Source: DATMFV01 sp035555975 (lineage in GTDB: Bacteria; Verrucomicrobiota; Verrucomicrobiia; Chthoniobacterales; Chthoniobacteraceae). From it: DNA of 64,000 nt. The number at the start of each line of letters is the position of its first letter. Position 1 is the first letter of the stretch. A program made the position numbers and the translations under genes. The notes below the pieces were generated by a model. That model did not search any database. It was given only the letters and a program-made list of their open reading frames with translations, and was not told the DNA's origin. This document shows, one piece after another, positions 1 through 8,320 of the stretch. The stretch spans positions 23,601-87,600 of the forward strand of contig DATMFV010000014.1 in assembly GCA_035555975.1 (NCBI GenBank), in the 5' to 3' direction.

Positions 1-2033
1 TCGGCATGCCCGATCTGATACGCCGTCGCCCCGTAGTCGATCACCCGGTCTTTGGCATCAAGCAACCAGACATCGACGGCATAAGTCCCGCCCGGCGTTT
101 TGCCGGGAAGCGTAAACACCACGCTTTTCCCGTTTTCGGGAAGGTCGCGGACCTGCCGGTCGATCTCTTCAAAGAACGGGTTGCGAACGATGACGCGCAG
201 TCGCGCCCCCGCCGGAGTGCTGGTGGTGGTGACGGTCAACCGTTCCGGCGAAGCCTCCAGCGATGCCAGGCCGTGCGTTTCACGTTGCGCCGCCCAGAGC
301 ACCAGCTTGTTGAAAGCGGCAAAGTAATACTCCAGCGGCCCGTTGGTCCGGTCGAGATAATCGGCGAGTTCAAACCCGGGCAGGAGAAAGCTGGCGGACC
401 GGGTAAAGCGGGAAGGTTGGACCTTGGCGACGCGCCCCTTGCCGTAGCTGGCCAACTGGAAATGCCCGCCTTTCTTCGGCTTCCGGTAGGCGGGAATCCG
501 TTCCATCGGGAGGAGATCAAAGAGCCCCTGGTCCCCTTCCAGCGGGGCTTCCGTGAAGAAATCGGCCACCGGGGCGAGCCAATCGGGCTTGACCTCCACA
601 ACGACCAGCCCCATGCCCTCGCGGACCCGTTCGCGGATGGCCTCCTGCACCTCGGGGGAAATCGCCTTCCAGCGCAGGCCGCCGACGATCATCACCTCGC
701 AGGCCGGGAGGTTCTGCCGGATCTGTTCCAGCGTAAACTCCGGGAGGGTCTCATCCGGTCGATAGTACGACCAGAAGGGGAGGGGGGTGTAGTCGAGGTC
801 GAGCCGCTGGACGATCTCCACCACGTCGCGCATCGTTTGGGTGGAGTTGAGGATGATCGCCCTGGGGGCTTTGCCGCTCAGGGGGATCGCCCAGTCGATA
901 TGCGGCGTTTCGGGGAAGTGCCCGCGATGGTAGCTTTCCGGTTTCAAACCCCACGCGGCAAACGCGATCTGTCGACGGTTGAGCGGCGTGCCGGTGAAGA
1001 CGACGGAAGCGGCGTCGAAATCGCCCCGTTCGACCTCGATCTCATCGGTGAAGAAAGTGTTTCCCGAGCGCTCGATATGAAGCATGACATAGCGCCCCCG
1101 GGTCTTGAGCGGTTCCGAGGCAAAGGGATGGGGATACCATTTGAGCCCTCCCTGAAAGAGTTCTCCTGAAGTCAGCGTCGCCGCCGGGTAGAAATGTTCG
1201 CCGTCGTCGCTGACATGGCAGGTGATTTTTTCCGGAAAGCGGACTCCGGCGACCCCGCCGCCGACCGTGTGCAGCGTGATCCTGCCGATCGGCTCCACCT
1301 TGCCGAGATCAATGATGATGGTCGGGTTGGCCGACTTCCAGCCGACGGTCGATTTCTGGCTCCAGAAGTACCCTTTGGTAAAAATCCCGTCGGTGAGTTG
1401 CAGGGTATCTTCGGGATCGGTACACAACGGGTAGTTGGGCTGCGGCAATAGCGTTGCTTTTTTGCCGAACGCCAGGTTTTCGCCCCGCTTCTCCGGAACT
1501 GGAGCCGCTTGCGGCGGGTCGGCGACGAGGGCCGCCTCGTCAAAGAGAACCCGCCCGGTGGCGTTGGTTAGCGAAAGGGAAAGGGTGACGGTTTCGGGCT
1601 TTTCGACTTCAAAGGGTAGCAAAAGCCTTTCCCAGCCGTGTGTTCCGGTGAGGCCGGTTTTTTCCGCGAGCACCTTTCCGGAGGCGTTCCGGAGCTGTAC
1701 ACCCGCGCCTTCTCCCTTGATCCCGTCGATTTTAATCCAGAGCTGGAGAAAATGTTTTCCCGCCGGGGCGGAAAAGGTCTGGCTGGCGAAGGAAATCCGC
1801 GGCGCGGTGTGCGCCATCATCAACGCGAGCTTTCCGTCGTAGAAATCTTCGTTGTTCAGGGAGGTTTCCCCATCGGTTTGCCACCCGTCCGGCTGGTGGT
1901 GCAGCGATTGTTCGAAGCCGGGGTTTTTGAGAAGCGGCGGTTCGCCCGCCGGGAGCAACGGCGTCGCGGCGAGCAGGGCAAGCGTGGCCGCCAGCAGGCG
2001 TGCGGCGGGGCGGAGGGAGGCAAGGTTCATCAT
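1..2033 (-). CDS. Large secreted protein with carbohydrate-binding-like domains (3' end outside window)
   Basis: The reading frame stays open from an ATG at 2033 to the window edge (about 677 residues), so the C-terminus is missing. A second in-frame ATG lies directly after the first. The N-terminus is a signal peptide (Arg-containing start, Ala/Leu core, cleavage near LPAGEP). It is followed by a jelly-roll-like region starting LLKNPGFEQ (about 32-175), typical of carbohydrate-binding modules. A discoidin/F5-8-type region follows (about 215-345: TIIIDLGKVEPIGRITLHT, then CHVSDDGEHFYP). A Rossmann-like segment after that (ILNSTQTMRDVVEIVQRLD, VMIVGGLRWKAISPEVQEA) resembles glutamine-amidotransferase-like domains attached to glycan-related proteins. 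I cannot name an enzymatic activity. It is the last visible gene of a minus-strand run beginning at 4992 and lies 112 bp after the PEP-CTERM gene, so co-transcription is plausible. Confidence 0.75.
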   Translation of the reverse strand, partial: MMNLASLRPAARLLAATLALLAATPLLPAGEPPLLKNPGFEQSLHHQPDGWQTDGETSLNNEDFYDGKLALMMAHTAPRISFASQTFSAPAGKHFLQLWIKIDGIKGEGAGVQLRNASGKVLAEKTGLTGTHGWERLLLPFEVEKPETVTLSLSLTNATGRVLFDEAALVADPPQAAPVPEKRGENLAFGKKATLLPQPNYPLCTDPEDTLQLTDGIFTKGYFWSQKSTVGWKSANPTIIIDLGKVEPIGRITLHTVGGGVAGVRFPEKITCHVSDDGEHFYPAATLTSGELFQGGLKWYPHPFASEPLKTRGRYVMLHIERSGNTFFTDEIEVERGDFDAASVVFTGTPLNRRQIAFAAWGLKPESYHRGHFPETPHIDWAIPLSGKAPRAIILNSTQTMRDVVEIVQRLDLDYTPLPFWSYYRPDETLPEFTLEQIRQNLPACEVMIVGGLRWKAISPEVQEAIRERVREGMGLVVVEVKPDWLAPVADFFTEAPLEGDQGLFDLLPMERIPAYRKPKKGGHFQLASYGKGRVAKVQPSRFTRSASFLLPGFELADYLDRTNGPLEYYFAAFNKLVLWAAQRETHGLASLEASPERLTVTTTSTPAGARLRVIVRNPFFEEIDRQVRDLPENGKSVVFTLPGKTPGGTYAVDVWLLDAKDRVIDYGATAYQIGHA

Positions 2034-2145
2034 GGTGAAAGTCGGTGGGAAAAGGGGTCGGGGCAGGCCGATGCCCGGGCGTCAGACCTCCGGGGCGGCC
2101 CGTCGCGTGGGAGACAGCCTTCAGCGGGATGCGGAATCAAGGGCG

Positions 2146-2979
2146 CTAGCGACGCCTGCGGCCCAGCCAGAGACAGCCTCCGGCGGAAAGCACCAGCAGG
2201 GTTGCGGTGGCGGGCTCGGGAATAGCCTGGGCATTGACGGTGAAGCCCGCGATGGAAAGGTAGGGTTGATTGGTGGCGCGCATGATGTCAAAGTAGATGC
2301 CCACCGCCTGAATATCGGTAAACTCAGATCCCGTCACCGTATAGCCTGTCTCGGGGATGGCGGGGAGGGGCGCCACGTTGACGGGATCAAACAAGGCCCA
2401 GGTCGAAGAGGGTAGCGTTCCCGGAGTCAGTTCATTGAGCTGGGCGTTGATCGAGGAGATGTACCAGAGGCCGTCGCTTTGGACGACGTAGCGCCAAACC
2501 TGGGTGGTTCCCGTACCCTGGGAGGTCCGGGTGATGGAACTGGTTTCATCGAAGACGAGACGGCTCCCGGGATCGACGGTCGGTTGAAAGAAGAACATCC
2601 CGGTGATGGTGAAACCGACCTGCCCCATGAAGATCAGGTTGGTCCCGGCGTTGTCAGGGTAACGTTTTTGCAGCCCGGTATAGCTATGATAGTTTTCCTG
2701 TGTGCTTCCTGCGGAAGTGATTTGCAGAGCGCCGTAGACGGCCGGACCGCTGTAGCTGGCGGAATCGGCGGGACTGATGCTGACGGTGTCGCTATACTTC
2801 CACGTCCGTGTCACCGCTCCGGTATCGACCGGGGTCGGCAGCGAGAAGCTCTGGTTGGACGTGGTATAGTTGCCGCCATAGTCGATGACGATGGCGGCTT
2901 GTGCAGAGCCGAGTGTCAGCGCAAGCAGGAGGGAGGCGAGCGCCGACCGGGTGGATCGTAGGTTGGAGGGGAGGTTCAT
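2146..2979 (-). CDS. PEP-CTERM sorted surface protein
   Basis: 277 residues. An N-terminal signal peptide (core SALASLLLALTLGSAQA) precedes a Ser/Thr/Gly-rich beta-type body. The C-terminus is a classic PEP-CTERM tripartite signal: IPEPAT, a hydrophobic stretch, then GRRRR. Known biology: such tails are recognised by exosortase and released near the envelope, often with exopolysaccharide systems. The start codon overlaps the stop of the upstream regulator by 4 bp (ATGA), so the two are translationally coupled. The exact function is unknown. No exosortase gene is visible in the window. Confidence 0.85.
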   Translation of the reverse strand: MNLPSNLRSTRSALASLLLALTLGSAQAAIVIDYGGNYTTSNQSFSLPTPVDTGAVTRTWKYSDTVSISPADSASYSGPAVYGALQITSAGSTQENYHSYTGLQKRYPDNAGTNLIFMGQVGFTITGMFFFQPTVDPGSRLVFDETSSITRTSQGTGTTQVWRYVVQSDGLWYISSINAQLNELTPGTLPSSTWALFDPVNVAPLPAIPETGYTVTGSEFTDIQAVGIYFDIMRATNQPYLSIAGFTVNAQAIPEPATATLLVLSAGGCLWLGRRRR

Positions 2980-4151
2980 GGTGATGTTGGGGTTGCTTTT
3001 CCGAAACTTTCGCGTGCGATGAAGTGGGTTGGAAAGATCTGGACGGCCCCTTTGGGGGAACTCCGGTCGGCCAGCAGGTCGACCATCAGCGCAGCGGCGG
3101 CCAACCCCATCTTGTGCCGCGCGTTGGCGACCGTGGCGATGGTCGGGTTGAAATGCCGCGCGATCAGCGAATCGTTAAACCCGATGACGGAGACCTCGCC
3201 CGGGATGCGGACCCCGTTTTCCATCAGGGCGCGCAGGGCCGTGGCCGCGAGGGTATCGGTCTGGGTAAAGACGACGGTCGGCCATGGATTGCCGCCTTTC
3301 CGCTCGCCCAGCAACTGCGTAAGGGCTGCCCAGACTTCGGCGGAAGTCGGTTGATTGGAGACCTGCAACTGCCACTTGAGGGCGCAGGCGACACCGGAAA
3401 GTTCCCGGCTGGCGGTGCATTCGCGCACGCGAACGTCGAAGGAGCGCTGGTAGCCGAGAAACAGCGCCGCCCGGTGGCCGTGCCGGTTGGTCTCCTCCCA
3501 CGCTTCGCGGTAGCCATTGAGGTGATCGGACACCACGCTGGTGATGCCGCGCTCGCTCAGGTCGTCGTCGAGCATCACCATCGGCACCTTCTGCTCCACG
3601 AGGTAGTCGGTCGCCGCCTGGGCGAGGCGGAGGTTGATCAATCCCCTGACCCCCCGCTCTTCGACGAGAAAACGGGCGGCATCGAGATCCGACTGCTCCT
3701 CCTTGATGCGGGCGATCTCAAACGGCTGTTCGCGGATATTGAAGCCTTCGATCAACCCGTTGAGGTAGTCGACAAAAAGATCCTCCTCGGCCAGTTCCGG
3801 AAAGCTGGCCGCCCTGACCATCAGGACGATCGGGTCCTTTGAAGCGGAGCGGGGCGTCTTCGCCCTCCGCCCCGATGGCGTAGCGCGATCTTCCTTTCGG
3901 CAGACCAGGGTGCCGACCGCGCGGCGGCGACGGACCAGCTTCTCTTTGACCAGAAGATTGTAGGCGCGGTCGACCGTATCCGGAGTGACGCCAAAAATCT
4001 GGGCGGCCATCTGGCAGCTTGGCAGGCGACCCCCTTCGGGGAGGGCTCCTTCCATGATTTCACGACGGTAATAGTCCGCGATCTGCTCAAAGAGAGGGAT
4101 TTCACCGGAGGCGACGAGTTTGGGGGTCGGATGGAGAAGCGGTGGCATCAT
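2976..4151 (-). CDS. Chimeric transcription regulator: GntR-type winged helix plus LacI-type sugar sensor
   Basis: 391 residues. Residues about 15-85 form a GntR winged helix (IPLFEQIADYYRREI, LPSCQMAAQIFGVTPDTVDRAY, ending in a basic RRRRAVGTLV wing). From about 105 on it is a periplasmic-binding-protein-like sensor of the LacI/GalR group (DPIVLMVRAASF; WPTVVFTQTDTLAATALRALMENGVRIPGEVSVIGFND). This domain combination (GntR HTH with LacI sensor, as in AraR-type regulators) is frequent in Verrucomicrobiota carbohydrate loci. The ligand is probably a sugar. The adjacent palindrome at 4165-4181, 14 bp upstream of the start, and a second at 5008-5030 before the operon's first gene, are candidate binding sites. 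The stop overlaps the next start, coupling it to the PEP-CTERM gene. Confidence 0.88.
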   Translation of the reverse strand: MMPPLLHPTPKLVASGEIPLFEQIADYYRREIMEGALPEGGRLPSCQMAAQIFGVTPDTVDRAYNLLVKEKLVRRRRAVGTLVCRKEDRATPSGRRAKTPRSASKDPIVLMVRAASFPELAEEDLFVDYLNGLIEGFNIREQPFEIARIKEEQSDLDAARFLVEERGVRGLINLRLAQAATDYLVEQKVPMVMLDDDLSERGITSVVSDHLNGYREAWEETNRHGHRAALFLGYQRSFDVRVRECTASRELSGVACALKWQLQVSNQPTSAEVWAALTQLLGERKGGNPWPTVVFTQTDTLAATALRALMENGVRIPGEVSVIGFNDSLIARHFNPTIATVANARHKMGLAAAALMVDLLADRSSPKGAVQIFPTHFIARESFGKATPTSP

Positions 4152-4164
4152 GAAATTCGCGGGT

Positions 4165-4181
4165 AGATTATCCGGTTATCT
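4165..4181. promoter_or_regulatory. Candidate operator upstream of the GntR/LacI regulator
   Basis: The 17-bp sequence AGATTATCCGGTTATCT is an imperfect inverted repeat (6 of 8 arm positions pair around a central C). It lies 14-30 bp upstream of the regulator's ATG at 4151. It shares TTATCTG with the more elaborate palindrome at 5008-5030. Autoregulation is inferred, not shown. Confidence 0.4.
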
Positions 4182-4203
4182 GCAATTTTTCAAGAAAATA
4201 AAA

Positions 4204-4992
4204 TCACGGTTCGCGGGTTGGATAAAAGAGGCGGTAGAGATTGGGCTTGAGCGGTTCCTGAAGGATCGCCGTCAGCGGGATGGTTTCGACGTGACCGTCA
4301 AAGAAGAGGGCGTTGCCGGCACCGGCATGGCGGGTAAAGGCATGGCGGGGCCAGGCGTCCGGGTCGTCGGTGCCGAGCAGCCACCGGCCGTCGGAGATGT
4401 TCAGGATGTTGTAGAAGGTGGAGTCGGAGAGCCAGATCTTGCCGCTGAGGTTCTTCACCTCGGCGATGTTGAGCTGGGAGAGGCTGCTCTCCCCCTCGGT
4501 GCGTGTCGCGGCAGCGGGGCGCATGCAGGAGTTGGGCGCGTAACTGACCGGGAGGTTGGTCGGAAAGACGATGGGGCGTTCCTTTGCAGTCAACTGGGCC
4601 GGGCAGGTGAAGACGTTGGGCGCGCGCACTTTTTGCCCCTGCTGGCCAAGGTAGAGTTTGGTGGTTTCCCATCGCGGAACAGCGAGGTAGGGGGCGAGGT
4701 TCCAGTACCATGCGCCGAGCATCGGCCCGGTCCAGGAGGCGGTCGGCTTTTCGCCCCCGGTTTCCTCCAGGCCGATCGGAAGCCGCCCGCGGTGTTCGCC
4801 GAGGTATTGCGTCGTGGCGACCCCGAGGCTTTTCAGGTTGGCGACGCATTGCACGCCCTGGCTGCGTTCCCTCAGCGAACGGACTCCCCCGGTCATGACG
4901 AGCGCCAGCACCGCGATGATCCCGATCAGAACCAGCAGTTCAAGCAGGGAAAAACCGTTTTTAAAGGATGACTGGAAGCGGGGGAAGCGCAT
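4204..4992 (-). CDS. Type II secretion/type IV pilin-like protein, H-X9-DG family (DUF1559-like)
   Basis: 262 residues. A short basic leader is followed by the prepilin motif GFSLLELLVLIGIIAVLALV, with cleavage expected after Gly and the conserved Glu at mature position 5. Near the C-terminus, HAGAGNALFFDG fits the H-X9-DG signature of prepilin-like proteins that are greatly expanded in Planctomycetes and Verrucomicrobia. Function of these single pseudopilin-like proteins is not established. The gene is first in the minus-strand run followed by the regulator (52-bp gap) and the PEP-CTERM gene; a palindrome at 5008-5030 sits just upstream. Confidence 0.85.
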   Translation of the reverse strand: MRFPRFQSSFKNGFSLLELLVLIGIIAVLALVMTGGVRSLRERSQGVQCVANLKSLGVATTQYLGEHRGRLPIGLEETGGEKPTASWTGPMLGAWYWNLAPYLAVPRWETTKLYLGQQGQKVRAPNVFTCPAQLTAKERPIVFPTNLPVSYAPNSCMRPAAATRTEGESSLSQLNIAEVKNLSGKIWLSDSTFYNILNISDGRWLLGTDDPDAWPRHAFTRHAGAGNALFFDGHVETIPLTAILQEPLKPNLYRLFYPTREP

Positions 4993-5007
4993 GATCTGCC
5001 GGACGAT

Positions 5008-5030
5008 TTAACCGATACTTATCTGGTTAA
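5008..5030. promoter_or_regulatory. Candidate operator upstream of the pseudopilin-regulator-PEP-CTERM operon
   Basis: Perfect arms TTAACC and GGTTAA are separated by 11 bp that themselves contain GATA-CT-TATC, giving a nested inverted repeat. It lies 15-40 bp upstream of the start at 4992. TTATCTG is shared with the candidate site at 4165-4181. The likely ligand is the GntR/LacI regulator encoded two kilobases away; this is inference. Confidence 0.42.
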
Positions 5031-5112
5031 CTGATGGTATGTCAAACGAAAAGCTCTTCCCCCCGATGCGAAAACAGGGTGCGATGAAAAAGGGTGAGAA
5101 TCGGGAGAATAA

Positions 5113-5347
5113 GCCGAAGGCTTTACAGCGGGGCAGCCGGGGGTTGAGCAAGGCGACACCCCCGGGTGATGCATCCGCCTCCCATCGACCCCGGAGGCGG
5201 TCGCAGAGGAGAACGCGCCTTGTTTTCTGCGACCGCCTTCGGGGTCGATTCTCCTTCTATTCGTGTTTCCCGGGGGTGGCGCACTCCGTGCTTACCCCCG
5301 GCTGCTCCGCTGGCACCCCTTCGGGGTGCTTGTAAAGCCTCCGGCCT
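5113..5347. repeat. Long intergenic inverted repeat, copy 1
   Basis: Almost the whole 5.03-5.45 kb gap is one nested hairpin. The inner stem pairs 5185-5207 with 5226-5248 (22 of 23 positions, arms rich in GGCGGTCGCAG). The outer arms pair 5113-5165 with 5268-5347 and include GGCTTTACA/TGTAAAGCC and AGCCGGGGGTTGAGC...GACACCCCCGGG with its inverted partner. A related element lies at 8048-8312. No gene was found in this stretch. Confidence 0.75.
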
Positions 5348-5457
5348 TAGTCCGGTCTGTACACTGCTTTTACCCCCACCCGCAAAACCGGTCCGGAGCG
5401 GCAGTGGAAAGATAATTTCTGTTCAAGGCGGCTTTTTTGCAGCTAAATGGGGAGGCC

Positions 5458-6186
5458 ATGCTTGCCATCGCCTTTGCCCTCCCTGACGAAAGCCGGAGTT
5501 TTATCGCAAACCTCCGCCACGGCGGCCATACCGGGCCTCCGGAAGCGCCGGTGGTCCTCGGGAACCTCGGGGCGCAGGAGGTGCTGGTGCTTCATACCGG
5601 CATGGGGCCGCAACGGGCGCGCGAGCGGCTTTCGATGTATCTGAACGCGCTGCCGATCACGCGGGTGATCAGCGCCGGTTATGCCGGGGGGCTCGATCCC
5701 GCGCTGCGGCCCGGGAGCATCGTGATCGGCGAAAACTATTCCACGCCGGAGTGGGTGGAGCAGGTCGTCCGGCTTCACGGGAGGCGGGTGCGGGCCGGTC
5801 GCCTGAAGACTTCTCCCACCGTGCTCGAAACCTGCGCGGAGAAAGCGGCGTTTGCCGAACAGACCGGGGCGATCGCGGTCGATATGGAGACGGCGAGCCT
5901 CTGGGCGCTTTGTCAGGAAAAGAAAATTTCGATGCTTTCGGTCCGGGCGATTTCAGACCGGGCCGATGAGGAACTCGCCGTCCCGTTTTCGGTCTGTTTT
6001 GACGCGGAAAAGGAACGGCCCCGCCCCGGGGCGCTCATGAGCTTCCTCTGCCATCACCCGTCGCGGCTCCGCCCTTTTCTGACTTTTGTCAACGAGATGG
6101 GGCAGGTGCGGGAGGCGCTGGCGCAGGTGTTGACGGCGCTGGTGGCAACGATTCCTGCGGAGAAGGAGACACCCCCGGAGGCGTGA
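5458..6186 (+). CDS. Nucleosidase/phosphorylase-superfamily protein (MTA/SAH nucleosidase-like)
   Basis: 243 residues from the ATG at 5458, which follows GGGGAGG at 5449-5455; a TTG at 5437 would add seven residues. The fold signature of PNP_UDP_1 enzymes is visible: an N-terminal strand MLAIAFALPDES, VLHTGMGPQRA, the glycine-rich VISAGYAGGLDP, and the substrate-binding VDMETASLWALC (the DME motif contacting ribose). In bacteria such proteins cleave methylthioadenosine, S-adenosylhomocysteine or futalosine, and some are linked to hopanoid loci. The exact substrate cannot be decided here. It stands alone between two repeats and its 3' end overlaps the convergent DUF4340 gene by 98 bp. Confidence 0.72.
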   Translation: MLAIAFALPDESRSFIANLRHGGHTGPPEAPVVLGNLGAQEVLVLHTGMGPQRARERLSMYLNALPITRVISAGYAGGLDPALRPGSIVIGENYSTPEWVEQVVRLHGRRVRAGRLKTSPTVLETCAEKAAFAEQTGAIAVDMETASLWALCQEKKISMLSVRAISDRADEELAVPFSVCFDAEKERPRPGALMSFLCHHPSRLRPFLTFVNEMGQVREALAQVLTALVATIPAEKETPPEA

Positions 6187-8011
6187 TCAACGGCAGTCGC
6201 AGGGCGCTTTCATCGGGCAGGCTGATGAGGAACGCCCCGGTCTTCCGGTCGATCGTGCCGAGGGTGCGCGGGGCATCGGGAGCGTTGCCTTCCTCCGGCG
6301 CGGGGCGGAGGTCCATCCGGTATTGCGTGCCGTCGCGGGTTTTCCAGAGGATGGTTTGGGCGGCTTTGTCGGAAGCCTGCGCTTTTTTGGCGGCCTGCGT
6401 CGGAAGCCAGCGCAGGGCGGAGAGTTTCGCGAGGGTGTTGACGAAACTTTCCAGGTGGACGGTGTCGAGCACGCCGCTTCCGGCCGTGAGCTTCCAGCCC
6501 GCTTCGTCGCGGACGAGCGAAATCGGCTGGCGCGGCGCGGTCTCGCCCGGCTCGATCGTTTCGGGGTAGATGAGCGCCAGGGCGACCACCTCTTCGGGCG
6601 CAAAATCAAAGAGCGCCAGGTCGTGATCGGGCGTGGTCAGTTTGCCGACGGCCTCCAGCAGCGACGGGTCAAACGCGACGATGAGCGGTTCCTCCTCCAG
6701 CTTGGCATAGAGGAGCCCGTCGCGGACCGCCCCGAAAAGGAGGGTGGCGATTGCTTCTTCCCCCGCACCACTCTCCGCCGTGGTGTGCGAAGCGTACGAG
6801 GAAAAGGTGATCTTCAGGCTCGGCTGGTCAAGCCCGTATCGGGCCAGATCGGTCTCTTGCTGCGAGACAAACTCGACGGCTTGCGCCGAGGTCAGCGCCT
6901 CGACCATCGCGGCGACCTTGGCCGCCGGAAAGGTGAGCGACGGGTCTTCCTGATCGACCCACCGTTCTTCGTTTTCGCGCCGCAGGTGGAGCGCTTCGGA
7001 ATCGTCCCGCTGGAGGCGGATGCGGTCGACCACGTCGAGCTGGAGCCGCAGCAGGTGGCGGTCGCGCAGGTCATTCGGTTTGAGGGTGAGGATGCGCTCG
7101 ATCCGCTGCGGCAGTTCATAAAGGGAATGCCGCGTGGAGAGGCGCGCGTAGGTGGCGGCGGTCTCTCCGTTGTCGGTCACTTCCTTGGAAGCGCCGATTT
7201 CCAGCCGGACCGGTTCGTCGTGGCTGGAAGCCTGGAGGGTGACGACGGCGCGCGGTTCGCTCAAGCCGAAGGCGTTGAGGTTTGCCCCTTTTTCCGGAAT
7301 GAACGCGAGGATTTCGGTATGCAGCAGGCTGCGGATCAGGTCGGTGACCGCCTGTTCCCCGGCGCGGGCCTTGAGCGGTTTGTGCAGTTCCCAGTTCTCG
7401 CCATGGCGGACGAGTTCGATTTCGCCCTGTTTGGTCCTGATGGTGAGCCGTTCGACATGCGGCCCTTCGATGTCGGTGAGCCGGCGGTCGCGGAAGTCGT
7501 CGGCCGGTTGCTTGATCAGATGGCGCAGGGTGTTGTCAACAATGTCGACCGCCGCTTCCCCTTCGACGCGGACATATCCCTTTCCCTCGACGGCGGTCTC
7601 CTTGCCGAACCAGAGCGGCGGCGGGGCTCCCTTGCCGTGAAGCTCCAGCTTGAGCCGCCCCTTGTCGACGCCGAATTCGCGGTACGCCTCCCGGGTAAGT
7701 TCTTCGGGCGGGAGGGTGTTCTCCTTGCGCAAGGCCCCGCTCAAGGCGAGGAGTTGCCCGACCATCTCCGGCGAGGCGTCGTCCTTGACCGGGCGGCGCA
7801 CCTCCCAGCGCACCCCTTCCTTGCGAAGTTCGATCCTCTCCCGGCCATCGTCGATCGTGATCCCGTCGATCCCGTCCGGCGGGAAGTTCCAGACAAACGC
7901 TTCCTGCACGGCGGCCACACGGGTGCCGGGCCGGTGCATGTCGTAGAAAAAGATGTACGCCAGCAGACCGCCTGCGACGAGCAGAAGAAGGAGGGTGGTG
8001 CGTGTCCTCAT
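6089..8011 (-). CDS. DUF4340 membrane-anchored protein
   Basis: 640 residues. An N-terminal transmembrane anchor (TTLLLLLVAGGLLAYIFFY) is followed by repeated DUF4340 units (DGITIDDGRERIELRKEGVRWEVRRPV near 50; similar units near 200 and 340, e.g. DRIRLQRDDSEALHLRRENEERWV). The last 30 residues are Pro/Ala/Ser-rich low complexity and lie exactly where the gene overlaps the convergent nucleosidase gene. DUF4340 proteins occur next to ABC-type gliding/exporter genes (GldF/GldG) in other bacteria, but no such partner is present here. The role is unknown. Confidence 0.85.
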   Translation of the reverse strand: MRTRTTLLLLLVAGGLLAYIFFYDMHRPGTRVAAVQEAFVWNFPPDGIDGITIDDGRERIELRKEGVRWEVRRPVKDDASPEMVGQLLALSGALRKENTLPPEELTREAYREFGVDKGRLKLELHGKGAPPPLWFGKETAVEGKGYVRVEGEAAVDIVDNTLRHLIKQPADDFRDRRLTDIEGPHVERLTIRTKQGEIELVRHGENWELHKPLKARAGEQAVTDLIRSLLHTEILAFIPEKGANLNAFGLSEPRAVVTLQASSHDEPVRLEIGASKEVTDNGETAATYARLSTRHSLYELPQRIERILTLKPNDLRDRHLLRLQLDVVDRIRLQRDDSEALHLRRENEERWVDQEDPSLTFPAAKVAAMVEALTSAQAVEFVSQQETDLARYGLDQPSLKITFSSYASHTTAESGAGEEAIATLLFGAVRDGLLYAKLEEEPLIVAFDPSLLEAVGKLTTPDHDLALFDFAPEEVVALALIYPETIEPGETAPRQPISLVRDEAGWKLTAGSGVLDTVHLESFVNTLAKLSALRWLPTQAAKKAQASDKAAQTILWKTRDGTQYRMDLRPAPEEGNAPDAPRTLGTIDRKTGAFLISLPDESALRLPLITPPGVSPSPQESLPPAPSTPAPAPPAPAPSR

Positions 8012-8047
8012 AGCTGGAAATCTTCTGGCATGGCTGCGTTCAGTTGG

Positions 8048-8312
8048 TTTTCAGGGATGGGGATACCGAAGGTATCCAAGCAAGGTAGCCGGGGGTTGAG
8101 CGCCAGCGACACCCCCGGAATAAATGTTTCCCCTCGATCGCACCCTGAAGGGGTGCCAGCCGATGCGGATCGGTCGTTTAATCTTGAAGGGGGCTGCGAT
8201 CCCGTTGGGATCGGGAAAATGAGTGGCTCAGGTTCCGGGGGTGTCGCTGCGCTCAACCCCCGGCTGCCCCGCCGGGATGCCTTCGGCATCCTTGTTGGAA
8301 AACCTGACATAG
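8048..8312. repeat. Long intergenic inverted repeat, copy 2
   Basis: This fills the gap upstream of the DUF4340 start. The left arm (8061-8118: GGATACCGAAGGTATCC, then GCCGGGGGTTGAGCG...GCGACACCCCCGGAA) pairs with 8235-8308 (TTCCGGGGGTGTCGC...GCTCAACCCCCGGC, then GGATGCCTTCGGCATCC). The inner part contains GATCCC-GTT-GGGATC. It shares the GCCGGGGGTTGAGC / GACACCCCCGG core with 5113-5347 but the loops differ. An IS630 copy sits 9 bp beyond it. No gene is seen here. Confidence 0.75.
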
Positions 8313-8320
8313 TCATACTA

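Noticed and set aside
6..1169. 387-codon plus-strand frame at the left edge
   Set aside because: The opposite strand gives a continuous protein with signal peptide and discoidin-like domain; the plus frame is compositionally a shadow.
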